DNA of 64,000 nucleotides from an uncultured Litoreibacter sp. (lineage in GTDB: Bacteria; Pseudomonadota; Alphaproteobacteria; Rhodobacterales; Rhodobacteraceae): positions 62,001 to 126,000 of the forward strand of contig CANNGL010000004.1 in the NCBI GenBank assembly GCA_947504205.1, read 5' to 3'. How positions within the stretch are numbered: the stretch's first letter is position 1; every line of letters starts with the position of its first letter. Both the position numbers and the translations under genes were made by a program. Positions 16,934-25,488 of this stretch are shown one piece after another. Below the pieces are notes generated by a model. It made no database searches. It saw only the letters and a list, made by a program, of their open reading frames with translations, and was not told the origin of the DNA.

Positions 16934-18604
16934 ATGGCCGACGCAGCCATTCAAGGACATGATCACGACGAACGGGGCTTCTTTACCCGTTGGTTCATGT
17001 CCACCAACCACAAAGACATTGGTATCCTTTATCTGTTCACCGCAGGCCTGATGGGCTTCTTGTCCGTGGCCTTCACGGTCTACATGCGGATGGAGCTGAT
17101 GGAACCGGGCGTGCAGTACATGTGCCTCGAAGGCGCGCGCTTCACGGCTGCTGCCACTGCGGATTGTACGCCTAACGGCCACCTCTGGAACGTGATGATC
17201 ACGGGCCACGGCATCCTGATGATGTTCTTCGTCGTCATTCCTGCGCTGTTTGGTGGCTTCGGCAACTACTTCATGCCGTTGCAAATCGGCGCCCCTGACA
17301 TGGCATTCCCGCGGATGAACAACCTTAGCTACTGGATGTATGTGGCCGGGTGTTCTCTGACGGTTGCGTCTCTGTTGAGCCCTGGTGGCAATGGACAACT
17401 TGGGTCTGGCATTGGCTGGGTGCTCTACGCACCGCTATCGACCACAGAACAAGGCATGTCGACAGACTTTGCGATCTTTGCGGTTCACATGTCTGGTGCA
17501 TCTTCGATCCTGGGCGCGATCAACATGATCACCACCTTCCTGAACATGCGCACACCGGGCATGACCCTTCACAAGGTGCCGCTATTCTCTTGGTCGATCT
17601 TCGTGACAGCGTGGCTGATCCTTCTGTCCCTGCCCGTGCTGGCCGGTGCAATCACCATGCTTCTGACCGATCGCAACTTCGGGACGACCTTCTTCGATCC
17701 TGCCGGCGGCGGCGATCCGATCCTTTATCAGCACTTGCTGTGGTTCTTCGGACACCCTGAGGTGTATATCGTGATCGTTCCGGGCTTCGGCATCGTCAGC
17801 CACGTCATTGCAACCTTCTCTCGCAAACCGATCTTTGGCTACCTGCCGATGGTTTATGCGATGGTCGCCATTGGCGCGCTTGGCTTCGTTGTGTGGGCAC
17901 ACCACATGTACACAGTCGGTATGTCGCTGACCCAGCAATCCTACTTCATGATGGCCACAATGGTGATCGCGGTGCCGACCGGCATCAAAATCTTCTCGTG
18001 GATCGCCACCATGTGGGGCGGCTCGGTCGAGATGAAAACGCCGATGCTCTGGGCCTTTGGCTTCCTGATCCTCTTCACCATGGGCGGCGTGACCGGCATC
18101 GTTCTGTCGCAAGCCGGTGTGGACCGTGCCTATCACGACACCTACTACGTCGTGGCACACTTCCATTACGTGATGAGTCTCGGTGCCGTGTTCTGCATCT
18201 TTGCAGGTATCTACTTCTACCTGCCGAAGATGTCGGGCCGCATGTATCCTGAATGGGCAGGTAAACTGCACTTCTGGACGATGTTTGTCGGCGCCAACGT
18301 GACCTTCTTCCCACAACACTTCCTGGGACGCCAAGGCATGCCACGCCGCTACATCGACTATCCAGAGGCCTTTGCCTACTGGAACTACATCTCCTCGTGG
18401 GGTGCGTTCCTCTCGTTTGCTTCGTTCCTGTTCTTCATCGGCGTCCTGTTCTGGACCCTGATGTATGGTCGTCGCGTGACCGAGGCCAACCCATGGAACG
18501 AATATGCTGACACGCTGGAATGGACACTTCCATCACCTCCGCCAGAGCACACCTTTGAGATCCTGCCGAAGCAATCGGATTGGGACAAAGGACATTCTCA
18601 TTAA
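16934..18604 (+). CDS. ctaD: Cytochrome c oxidase subunit I (aa3 type)
   Basis: The 556-residue, twelve-helix protein holds heme a, heme a3 and CuB and reduces oxygen at the inner membrane. Visible marks are [13 protein letters not shown] at the start, GHGILMMFF with a low-spin heme ligand, [13 protein letters not shown] with the cross-linked His-Tyr and the D-channel Glu, WAHHMYTVG with two CuB His, and [14 protein letters not shown] with the other heme ligands. It closely matches the Paracoccus/Rhodobacter protein. The gene stands apart from other ctaCBGE genes, as is usual in this group. GGGAGAA precedes the ATG. Confidence 0.97.
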   Translation: MADAAIQGHDHDERGFFTRWFMSTNHKDIGILYLFTAGLMGFLSVAFTVYMRMELMEPGVQYMCLEGARFTAAATADCTPNGHLWNVMITGHGILMMFFVVIPALFGGFGNYFMPLQIGAPDMAFPRMNNLSYWMYVAGCSLTVASLLSPGGNGQLGSGIGWVLYAPLSTTEQGMSTDFAIFAVHMSGASSILGAINMITTFLNMRTPGMTLHKVPLFSWSIFVTAWLILLSLPVLAGAITMLLTDRNFGTTFFDPAGGGDPILYQHLLWFFGHPEVYIVIVPGFGIVSHVIATFSRKPIFGYLPMVYAMVAIGALGFVVWAHHMYTVGMSLTQQSYFMMATMVIAVPTGIKIFSWIATMWGGSVEMKTPMLWAFGFLILFTMGGVTGIVLSQAGVDRAYHDTYYVVAHFHYVMSLGAVFCIFAGIYFYLPKMSGRMYPEWAGKLHFWTMFVGANVTFFPQHFLGRQGMPRRYIDYPEAFAYWNYISSWGAFLSFASFLFFIGVLFWTLMYGRRVTEANPWNEYADTLEWTLPSPPPEHTFEILPKQSDWDKGHSH

Positions 18605-18613
18605 GCGGCGCGG

Positions 18614-19150
18614 ATGCCTATCCAGCACATAAGCTCTTTTGGCGGGGCCTCGGATCATCCCGAGGCCCTGTCGCGTTGGGGGGACACGCCCCCTACCTAT
18701 CGCGTGCTGCTCTGGCCGCACCGGTCCCTGCCCAAAAGCGGCTTTGTCTTCTTCATCGGCATGACCTCCTTCCTGCTCGCAATTCCCTTGCTGCCGCTGC
18801 TGGGTACGATGGCGCTTTGGGGCGTGTTGCCGTTTCTGGTGCTCACCGTCTCGGCGCTCTGGTTCTTCATCATGCGCAGCTACCGGTCGGGCGAGTTGAT
18901 GGAAGAGCTTTGTCTGTGGCCCGATCATATGTCCTTGGTACGCATTGAACCCACCGGACGCCGGCAAGACTGGCAAGCCAACCCCTATTGGGTGCGGGTC
19001 TGCAAGCACAAGAAGCCGGTTGAGAACTATCTGACTCTGTCAGGCGGTGATCGTGAGGTGGAACTGGGCGCGTTTCTCAGCCCGGAAGAGCGCCTCGCCC
19101 TCAAAAGCGAAATCGAGGAAGAACTGCTGGAACTGGCCGAAAAAAGATAA
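18614..19150 (+). CDS. DUF2244 domain-containing membrane protein
   Basis: This 178-residue protein has two adjacent hydrophobic segments (about residues 43-63 and 67-87) followed by a soluble domain with RIEPTGRRQDWQANPYWVRV and GAFLSPEERLAL. That matches DUF2244, a family found next to cytochrome oxidase genes in alphaproteobacteria. It begins 9 bases after ctaD and is probably co-transcribed. It may help assemble or stabilise the oxidase, but only the gene order says so. No metal-binding motif is evident. Confidence 0.85.
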   Translation: MPIQHISSFGGASDHPEALSRWGDTPPTYRVLLWPHRSLPKSGFVFFIGMTSFLLAIPLLPLLGTMALWGVLPFLVLTVSALWFFIMRSYRSGELMEELCLWPDHMSLVRIEPTGRRQDWQANPYWVRVCKHKKPVENYLTLSGGDREVELGAFLSPEERLALKSEIEEELLELAEKR

Positions 19151-19259
19151 GGGCGCCTTGGTCTGAATTTTGCGCCTCACCGCGACGCTTTAACCAACCG
19201 AATGTTGTTGTAAGTCATCAATCTTCCAGTATTTTGCGCGAGCTCAGGGGGGGTCGCTG

Positions 19260-20261
19260 ATGACAATCAAATCGCCACTTTACCAAGAAATCTATCACCT
19301 CGGGGCGCAGGTCTCAGGGCTTGGAATCGGTATTGTCGACTATGTGAATGATACGATCACATTGGACGAACGAGCCGCCGCTATCTTCGATTTACCCGCC
19401 GATGCTCCCATCCAGCGCAGCGATCTGCATCAGCGCATCCACCCTGATGATCGCGAGGTCATTGACCATCAGGTCACCGAATTGCTCGGACCGGACTCCA
19501 ATTCATTCATAGACGTCAAACACCGTATCTTGATGGATGATCAAGAAATCAGATGGGTCAGCGCCCGCAAGCAGGTGACGTTTTCTGACACGCTCACTGA
19601 CCAGCGCGCCTGCCCCGTCTCCGGTCTGGTGGCGATTATGGATATCACTGAGCAGCAACACGACCGAGAGAAAATCAAATTGCTGCTCGCTGAGTTGAAC
19701 CACCGCTCAAAAAACCAACTGACGATCATCCAGGCGCTGGCCAACCGCACACTTGCGACCGGCGACATTGCTGATTTCAAGAACCGGTTTTCCGCCAGAA
19801 TCGAAGGGTTGGTCCGCAACTCTGACACATTGGCAAAAGGCGACTGGATACAGGGCGATCTGAGAACCCTGATCCACTCCCAACTCGCGGGCTTTGTCGA
19901 CACAAGTGGCGAGCGCGTCTCGCTGGCGGGTGCGAAGTTGTCGCTTAACCCAAATGCAATGCAAACGATTGGTATGGCAATCCATGAGTTGGCGACCAAC
20001 GCTGTAAAATATGGCGCGTTTTCCAACGATACCGGTCAGGTCCATATCTCTTGGGGCGATCACCCTGATGCCGCCGACATGCTGCGCGTCATCTGGCAGG
20101 AAAGCGGCGGTCCGTCTGTGACGCCGCCCGAACGCACAGGGTTCGGGCAGACCGTGATGAAGGAAATGGCTATGGCCTCGCTCGGCGGAACCGTCGCACT
20201 GGACTACAAGCCTGACGGTGTGGTCTGGCAGCTCGACATGCCTCGCAGCATGACCGCCTGA
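19260..20261 (+). CDS. PAS-domain HWE/HisKA_2-type sensor histidine kinase
   Basis: The 333-residue protein has no membrane segment. An N-terminal PAS domain (about residues 12-130) ends in a PAC-like strand, SGLVAIMDITEQQHD. The dimerisation/phospho-acceptor box is LLLAELNHRSKNQLTIIQAL, the N-box is MAIHELATNAVKYGAFS, and VIWQESGGP gives the W-x-E motif that defines HWE kinases. RTGFGQTV is the glycine-rich lid. The class often controls general-stress signalling in alphaproteobacteria, and many PAS members sense light or redox. No Cys in a LOV motif is seen. No response regulator is adjacent. Confidence 0.9.
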   Translation: MTIKSPLYQEIYHLGAQVSGLGIGIVDYVNDTITLDERAAAIFDLPADAPIQRSDLHQRIHPDDREVIDHQVTELLGPDSNSFIDVKHRILMDDQEIRWVSARKQVTFSDTLTDQRACPVSGLVAIMDITEQQHDREKIKLLLAELNHRSKNQLTIIQALANRTLATGDIADFKNRFSARIEGLVRNSDTLAKGDWIQGDLRTLIHSQLAGFVDTSGERVSLAGAKLSLNPNAMQTIGMAIHELATNAVKYGAFSNDTGQVHISWGDHPDAADMLRVIWQESGGPSVTPPERTGFGQTVMKEMAMASLGGTVALDYKPDGVVWQLDMPRSMTA

Positions 20262-20299
20262 TAGGCAATCCCGTCAGCGCCACCGCTCCCAATTGAATG

Positions 20300-20854
20300 C
20301 TACTGCTTATCGTCGAGGGGTCGCGCGGGGTTTCCAACCACAACCTGCCCTGCCGCGACATCCTTTGTGACAACGCTTCCCGCGCCAATCACTGCGCCTT
20401 CACCTATCGTCACGCCTGCCAAGATAATTGCACCACCTCCGATCCATGTGCGCCGACCAAGGTGAACCGGCCGCGCAATTTCCAGACCTTCCACACTCCG
20501 CTTGATCGGATCCTTGTGATGCTCGGCGCAATATATCTGCACCCCGGGGCCCAATTGGCATTGATCTTCAATCGTGACAGTCGCGCAATCAAGAATGGTG
20601 CAGCCTGCGTTCAGAAAAACATCCCGGCCAAGCCGGATATTAATGCCATAGGCGCAATGAAACGGCGCTTCGATGATCGCGCTTTCGGCCTGCAGAAGCT
20701 GCGCCAGCTTCGGGCCAAGAGTCTTGCGCTTTTCGGGAGCCAGATGATTGTGCTCATGTACCGCTGCACGCGCCGTCACGCGCAACGCCTCAAGCTCGTC
20801 ATCCAGACAGGTGTACCATTCACCGGCTTCCATCTTTTGTCGTTCTGTCTTCAT
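20300..20854 (-). CDS. Maltose/galactoside O-acetyltransferase-like protein
   Basis: The 184-residue protein is a left-handed beta-helix acetyltransferase of the Maa/NodL/LacA group, which transfers acetyl from acetyl-CoA to sugars. The N-terminal Maa domain (MEAGEWYTCLDDELEALR) is followed by hexapeptide turns including FLNAGCTILDCATV, the active-site region YCAEHHKDPIKR, WIGGGAIILAGVTIG and VVVGNPARPL. The catalytic His is likely in the AEHH segment. I chose the ATG at 20854, preceded by AGGTGGA, which gives the usual family length. The gene is convergent with the HWE kinase. Confidence 0.88.
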   Translation of the reverse strand: MKTERQKMEAGEWYTCLDDELEALRVTARAAVHEHNHLAPEKRKTLGPKLAQLLQAESAIIEAPFHCAYGINIRLGRDVFLNAGCTILDCATVTIEDQCQLGPGVQIYCAEHHKDPIKRSVEGLEIARPVHLGRRTWIGGGAIILAGVTIGEGAVIGAGSVVTKDVAAGQVVVGNPARPLDDKQ

Positions 20855-21027
20855 CTCTATTCCACCTGATCGCCCTCGACCTGCCCAAGCCGAGCCATTA
20901 CCGAACCGTTTTAGTCGCGCTTTATCACCCGCCGAAATTCGTCGATCCATTACATCCGAGGTAATTGAGATGCACTGGCAGCGATGAGAAAAATGCGCTC
21001 GAAACGTTCACTCATCAGAGGTGTATC

Positions 21028-21915
21028 ATGCCACGCTCGGCCACAGCACGTATCTTTCTCAAACTGAACAGCCAATTCTCGGCACTTAATGGCGCAACGC
21101 TGGTGATCGCCGGTGGGCTTGCGGCATCGATGCTGTTTGCAGATCCCGCACAATGGGCCGCCACCGGCCTGCGGGCCTTGGGGGTCGGTTTGCTTGCGTT
21201 TGCAGCGCTGCTTTACGTGCTCTCAAAGAACAAGTTTGTGAGCCGCCCCGCAGTCAACGAGATTGTCATCCTCGATGCGCTCTGGGTGGTTGGAAGCGTG
21301 GTGCTCCTTGCGTTCTTTAGCGATCTCTTTTCCACCAACGGCCTGATCATCATTACCGTCGTTGCCATGGTGGTTGCTTTCTTCGCCATCGCGCAGTTTG
21401 CATCGGCGGCAAAAATTGCTGCGCCCTTGCCGGTCGCAGATGTCGCACTGCGTGACGGCAAGCTCTATGCCACGGTGGTGCGCCAGGTGAACGCACCCGC
21501 AGACGTGGTCTGGCAGGTCATGACCGATCACCCGGCCTATGCCGATGTTGCCAGCAATATCTCCAAGGTCGAAGTCCTGTCCGGTGACGGCTTGGGCATG
21601 AAACGGCGCTGCTATGGCCCGAAGGGTGAGAATTGGGAGGAAACTTGTGACCTCTTTGAACCAGGACACGCGTATGGCTTTCGCATCCACACCGACGCAA
21701 AAGACTACCCCTACCCGTTCTCCGAATTGTCTGGTCGCTGGACTGTCGAGCCACGCCAGATCGGCTCTGAGTTCAACATCGAGATTGTCGCAACACTAAA
21801 AGGCAATGCAGTGGCCAGATGGATGCTCGCGGCCCTATCGAAACAACAGTTCAAAACCATCCTGATCGATCTTGCAGATGCATGGGCGGAGCGCATGGAA
21901 CGTGAAGCAAAATGA
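21028..21915 (+). CDS. Four-helix membrane domain fused to SRPBCC (START-like) domain
   Basis: The 295-residue protein starts at the ATG at 21028, with AGAGG upstream. Residues 1 to about 135 contain about four hydrophobic helices separated by short loops. Residues about 150-293 form a polyketide cyclase/START-like SRPBCC domain (VVRQVNAPADVVWQVMTDH, WEETCDLFEPG, ATLKGNAVARWMLAAL). SRPBCC folds bind lipophilic ligands in a cavity. The joined architecture suggests a membrane-tethered lipid or hydrophobe-binding protein. The ligand is unknown. The next gene begins 24 bp downstream. Confidence 0.7.
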   Translation: MPRSATARIFLKLNSQFSALNGATLVIAGGLAASMLFADPAQWAATGLRALGVGLLAFAALLYVLSKNKFVSRPAVNEIVILDALWVVGSVVLLAFFSDLFSTNGLIIITVVAMVVAFFAIAQFASAAKIAAPLPVADVALRDGKLYATVVRQVNAPADVVWQVMTDHPAYADVASNISKVEVLSGDGLGMKRRCYGPKGENWEETCDLFEPGHAYGFRIHTDAKDYPYPFSELSGRWTVEPRQIGSEFNIEIVATLKGNAVARWMLAALSKQQFKTILIDLADAWAERMEREAK

Positions 21916-21939
21916 TGATCGGAAAGGTAAGGTGCATCT

Positions 21940-22494
21940 ATGGCGTCTGAGCTTCCATTCATCGGACCGGATGTAACTCTGACCAACCCCGCCTACATAG
22001 CCCCGTCGGCACAGCTCTTTGGAAAGGTCGCGATTGGTGAAGGCTCTTCCATCTGGGCCAACGTGGTCATGCGCGCAGAGCTTCACGAAATTCGGATTGG
22101 CCGCAGAACAAACATCCAGGATTTCGTTATGGTCCATGTGGGAGAGCGATCACCGACATACGTCGGCGATCACTGTTCGATTACCCATCATGCGACGCTG
22201 CATGGCTGCATCATAGAAGACCGCTGTCTCATCGGGATAAATGCGACTGTGATGGACGGGGCGGTCATAGGTGAGAACTCGATAGTGGCCGGTCACACGA
22301 TCGTACCCGAAGGGACTGTGTTTCCCGCCAACTCAATCATCGCCGGGGTTCCGGCGAAACGAATAAAGACGAACACCAACCCTGACGCTACACTCGCAAA
22401 CGCGCAGCTTTATTGGCTGAATGCAAAAAACTACACTTCGGGTATCTACCGGATGCGTGATGATGATTGCCCTAGCGCTGATCCGCAAAACTAG
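21940..22494 (+). CDS. Gamma-class carbonic anhydrase-like hexapeptide protein
   Basis: This 184-residue left-handed beta-helix protein resembles YrdA/PaaY-type gamma carbonic anhydrases. The hexapeptide turns run from YIAPSAQLFGKVAIG to VVAGHTIVPEGTVF. The three zinc-ligand histidines sit in MVHVGER and THHATLHGC. GVPAKRIK is the usual end of the helix domain. The fold is certain. Carbonic anhydrase activity is uncertain, because many family members are inactive or act as thioesterases. It follows the SRPBCC gene closely and may share its transcript. Confidence 0.85.
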   Translation: MASELPFIGPDVTLTNPAYIAPSAQLFGKVAIGEGSSIWANVVMRAELHEIRIGRRTNIQDFVMVHVGERSPTYVGDHCSITHHATLHGCIIEDRCLIGINATVMDGAVIGENSIVAGHTIVPEGTVFPANSIIAGVPAKRIKTNTNPDATLANAQLYWLNAKNYTSGIYRMRDDDCPSADPQN

Positions 22495-22596
22495 GTAGCC
22501 CCCCTCTCTTGGGATTAGCACAAAACATAGGACAAGTGTCGTGGACCGTGAGGACAGTAATCGCGAAGCCCCAAAGCTCTCAGACAGGATTGACAA

Positions 22597-23070
22597 ATGA
22601 CGGGTGAAATCACCTTCACACGCCTCACACAGATCGCGGTCGAAGATATTTTAGATCATATGTCAGACCCGCGTCTTGTCGAACACATGCCGCTTATCAC
22701 CTTTGAGTGGGACCACGCGGCCGTCCGAAAATTCGTGGAGGCCAAGGAACAAAGCTGGGAGCGCGAAGGGCTAGGCCATTGGGCGTTTCTTTCAGATGGG
22801 CAATATGTTGGGTGGGGCGGCTTTCAAAAGGAAGGCGGCGAGTGGGATTTCGGTTTGGTCCTGAAGCCTGACGCGTTCGGGTTGGGCCTGCGGATATGCG
22901 GTAAGGCACTTGAATTCGCCCGATCTGATGCGCGCATCCCCTATGTCACCTTTTTATTGCCGCCGACCCGCAAGAAACTGGGCGCGCTTAATCGGCTTGG
23001 TGCCGTTCCAGTGGGCGAAGTCTGCTATGATGGTCAGACATTTCGAAAGTTTCGGCTTGAGACAGGATAG
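22597..23070 (+). CDS. GNAT-family acetyltransferase-like protein
   Basis: The 157-residue protein has the length and order of strands of a GNAT acyltransferase of the RimJ-like type: ITFTRLTQIAVEDILDHM at the start, WAFLSDGQYVGWGGFQ in the centre, a GLGLRICGKALEFAR helix in the acetyl-CoA region, and a late LNRLGAVPVGEVCYDG segment. The canonical Q/R-x-x-G-x-G/A pyrophosphate loop is imperfect (FGLGLR). Substrate is unknown. It is likely a single-gene unit, perhaps read with the DUF2267 gene that follows by 18 bases. Confidence 0.75.
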   Translation: MTGEITFTRLTQIAVEDILDHMSDPRLVEHMPLITFEWDHAAVRKFVEAKEQSWEREGLGHWAFLSDGQYVGWGGFQKEGGEWDFGLVLKPDAFGLGLRICGKALEFARSDARIPYVTFLLPPTRKKLGALNRLGAVPVGEVCYDGQTFRKFRLETG

Positions 23071-23088
23071 CGAGGATCAACACCTAAA

Positions 23089-23547
23089 GTGCCAATGCCC
23101 TGGACCTACAGACATGCAACAAAAGAATGGCAGTCCATATTAACCGATGCCAAAGACAAGATGGGGCTCACCTCCGACAACATGGCCTACACGGCCATTG
23201 ATGCGGTCCTTCAGGTTTTTCGTCACCGGTTGACGGCACAACAGGGCCTTGTCTTCGCCGGCGTACTTCCCTCGATCCCGCGCGCGATTTTCGTGAAGGA
23301 CTGGGACGTGACCACCCCGGCCCTGCCCTTCGGCAGCCGCGGCGATCTGGTTGCCGAAGTCAAAGCTGTCAGGATCAACCACAACCTGACGCCCGACAAC
23401 GCCATTGAGGCCGTGGCCTGGGCCCTGCGCAGGCATATCAATGCCAAAGACTTCGAAAACGTGCTGAAACAAATGCCAAAGGGCGCGAAAGCCTATTGGC
23501 ACGTCGAGGTCGATGACCCGTCCGAGTTGGAGCAACGCATCATTTGA
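23089..23547 (+). CDS. DUF2267 domain-containing protein
   Basis: The protein of about 152 residues matches DUF2267, a small helical family of unknown function: YTAIDAVLQVFRHRLTAQQG, LVFAGVLPSIPRAIFV and AVAWALRRHINAKDFENVL. It has no signal peptide or membrane segment. The start is ambiguous between GTG at 23089 and ATG at 23095 (MP-MPW). In other bacteria members occur near stress or cytoplasmic-membrane genes, but here the neighbours give no hint. It is convergent with yqeY; a structured 30-base gap between them has paired CTGGG/CCCAG and ACATCT/AGATGT arms. Confidence 0.82.
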   Translation: MPMPWTYRHATKEWQSILTDAKDKMGLTSDNMAYTAIDAVLQVFRHRLTAQQGLVFAGVLPSIPRAIFVKDWDVTTPALPFGSRGDLVAEVKAVRINHNLTPDNAIEAVAWALRRHINAKDFENVLKQMPKGAKAYWHVEVDDPSELEQRII

Positions 23548-23579
23548 TCAGAACTGGGTCTGGGACATCTAAGATGTGA

Positions 23580-24038
23580 TTAGCCCAGCTTTGCTTTCAC
23601 AGCCGGACCAACCGCGCCGAAATCCAGTTGTCCTGTGTATTTCGACTTCAGCACACCCATGACCTTGCCCATGTCGCGAATGCTTTCGGCACCCGCTTCC
23701 GTGATGGCCGCATCGATGGCTTTCTCGGTTTCAGCTTCGCTCAATTGCGCAGGCAGATAGCCTTCGATCACCTTGATCTCGGCCTGTTCGCGTTCAGCCA
23801 ATTCCAGCCGCCCGCCTTCTTCATAGGCGCGGGCACTTTCCTGACGCTGTTTGACCATCTTGCCCAGAATAGCGAGGATTTCCGGGTCTCCCACCTCTTT
23901 GCCGCTTTCGCGCAAAGCAATGTCTTGATCCTTGATCGCGGCATTGATCAGCCGCAGCGTGCCCAGTTTGGTCGTATCCTTGGCCTTCATGGCCTCTTTC
24001 AGATCGCCTGAAATACGCGCGCGCATATCCTGTCCCAT
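23580..24038 (-). CDS. GatB/YqeY domain protein
   Basis: The 152-residue YqeY-type protein shows the family's helical start (ARISGDLKEAMKAKDTTKLGTLRLI) and the GatB-tail domain (VIEGYLPAQLSEAETEKAID, GKVMGVLKSKYTG). Stand-alone YqeY resembles the tRNA-binding tail of the GatCAB amidotransferase, but its own role is not settled. I chose the ATG at 24038 over an in-frame ATG at 24026 and over a longer upstream extension. It is divergent from carA across about 160 bp that must hold both promoters. Confidence 0.88.
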   Translation of the reverse strand: MGQDMRARISGDLKEAMKAKDTTKLGTLRLINAAIKDQDIALRESGKEVGDPEILAILGKMVKQRQESARAYEEGGRLELAEREQAEIKVIEGYLPAQLSEAETEKAIDAAITEAGAESIRDMGKVMGVLKSKYTGQLDFGAVGPAVKAKLG

Positions 24039-24196
24039 GGACACCCCGATGATATTTTTCCCGTAGGCCGGGAGCGTTAAAGGGAATGCCACCAAACCGC
24101 AAGACAGAATGGGGTAAACGGTGCCACGTCAGCGAGTTGACGCGCCTGCCCCACGACCGTAAGTTCCGCCAAATTTCTTTCCCGGAGAATCGCGCC

Positions 24197-25348
24197 ATGG
24201 TCGCTCAACCAACCGCTTGTCTCGTTCTCGCTGACGGGACCGTCTTTTATGGTCAAGGTTTTGGTGCAACCGGCCAGACAACGGCCGAGCTTTGCTTCAA
24301 CACCGCCATGACCGGATATCAGGAGATCATGACGGACCCGTCTTATGCCGGGCAGATCGTTACTTTCACCTTCCCCCATATCGGCAATACCGGCGTGACC
24401 GAGGAAGATGACGAAACAGCCGATCCTGTCGCCGCTGGCATGGTGGTCAAATGGGACCCGACAGAGCCATCGAACTGGCGCGCAACGGGCGAACTGACGG
24501 ATTGGCTGCGCAAGCGCGGACGCATCGGTATGGGTGGCGTCGATACACGGCGGCTGACACGCGCGATCCGGGCTCAGGGCGCGCCTCATGTTGCTATGGC
24601 CCATGATCCAGACGGAAATTTCGATCTTGAAGCTTTGGTTGTGGCTGCGCGCGGCTTTGCAGGCCTCGAAGGACTCGATCTGGCCAAAGACGTCACTTGT
24701 GCGCAATCCTATCAATGGGACGAGATGCGGTGGGCATGGCCTGAAGGGTATAGCAGACGCACCGAACCCGGTCACAAGGTGGTCGCTATCGACTATGGCG
24801 CAAAGCGTAACATCCTGCGGTGCCTCGCGTCGGCGGGTTGCGATGTGACCGTATTGCCGGCAACGGCAACCGCAGAGGATGTCATGGCCCATTCACCCGA
24901 CGGCGTGTTTCTGTCCAACGGTCCCGGCGATCCGGCGGCAACGGGCACCTACGCCGTGCCCATGATCCAAAGCGTTCTGGACCGAGACATCCCCATCTTC
25001 GGGATTTGTCTTGGGCATCAGATGCTGGCTTTGGCGCTTGGTGCAAAGACCATCAAGATGAACCACGGGCATCACGGCGCTAATCACCCGGTCAAAGACG
25101 TCGAAACCGGCAAGGTTGAGATCACATCGATGAACCATGGCTTCACCGTGGATAGCCAAACTCTGCCAGAAGGCGTGATGGAGACCCATATTTCTCTGTT
25201 TGATGGCTCTAACTGCGGGATCCGCATGGCCGACCGCCCCGTCTTCTCGGTGCAATACCACCCCGAAGCCTCACCGGGACCGCAAGACAGCTATTACCTG
25301 TTCGAACGCTTCGCCAAAGCGATGGAAAAGCGCAAAACACCGGCCTGA
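24197..25348 (+). CDS. carA: Carbamoyl-phosphate synthase small subunit (glutaminase)
   Basis: This 383-residue subunit hydrolyses glutamine and passes ammonia to CarB for carbamoyl phosphate, the precursor of arginine and pyrimidines. The N-terminal domain shows LADGTVFYGQGFGA and FNTAMTGYQEIMTDPSYAGQ. The class I glutaminase domain has the nucleophile Cys in GICLGHQMLALALG and the His/Glu pair in QYHPEASPGP. I chose the ATG at 24197 with GGAG upstream. carB is not in the window. The flanking 140 bp before the next gene shows no clear terminator. Confidence 0.96.
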   Translation: MVAQPTACLVLADGTVFYGQGFGATGQTTAELCFNTAMTGYQEIMTDPSYAGQIVTFTFPHIGNTGVTEEDDETADPVAAGMVVKWDPTEPSNWRATGELTDWLRKRGRIGMGGVDTRRLTRAIRAQGAPHVAMAHDPDGNFDLEALVVAARGFAGLEGLDLAKDVTCAQSYQWDEMRWAWPEGYSRRTEPGHKVVAIDYGAKRNILRCLASAGCDVTVLPATATAEDVMAHSPDGVFLSNGPGDPAATGTYAVPMIQSVLDRDIPIFGICLGHQMLALALGAKTIKMNHGHHGANHPVKDVETGKVEITSMNHGFTVDSQTLPEGVMETHISLFDGSNCGIRMADRPVFSVQYHPEASPGPQDSYYLFERFAKAMEKRKTPA

Positions 25349-25488
25349 TTGGCGGATGGGGACGCTCTGCAACACCGGAGCTTCCTGCCACAACGGGTTT
25401 GAACGCCAAGACGGCCATTAACTCATAATTTACCAATAGCACTCAGATTCAGGCGGAGGACCTTGCCCCCGCCCGAGCGAGCCAAATC

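Noticed and set aside
25418-25432. TTAA-CTCATAA-TTTA, near the CtrA box TTAA-N7-TTAA, upstream of the MshEN-glycosyltransferase
   Set aside because: It has a mismatch in the second half-site and such AT-rich matches are frequent; no second copy supports it.
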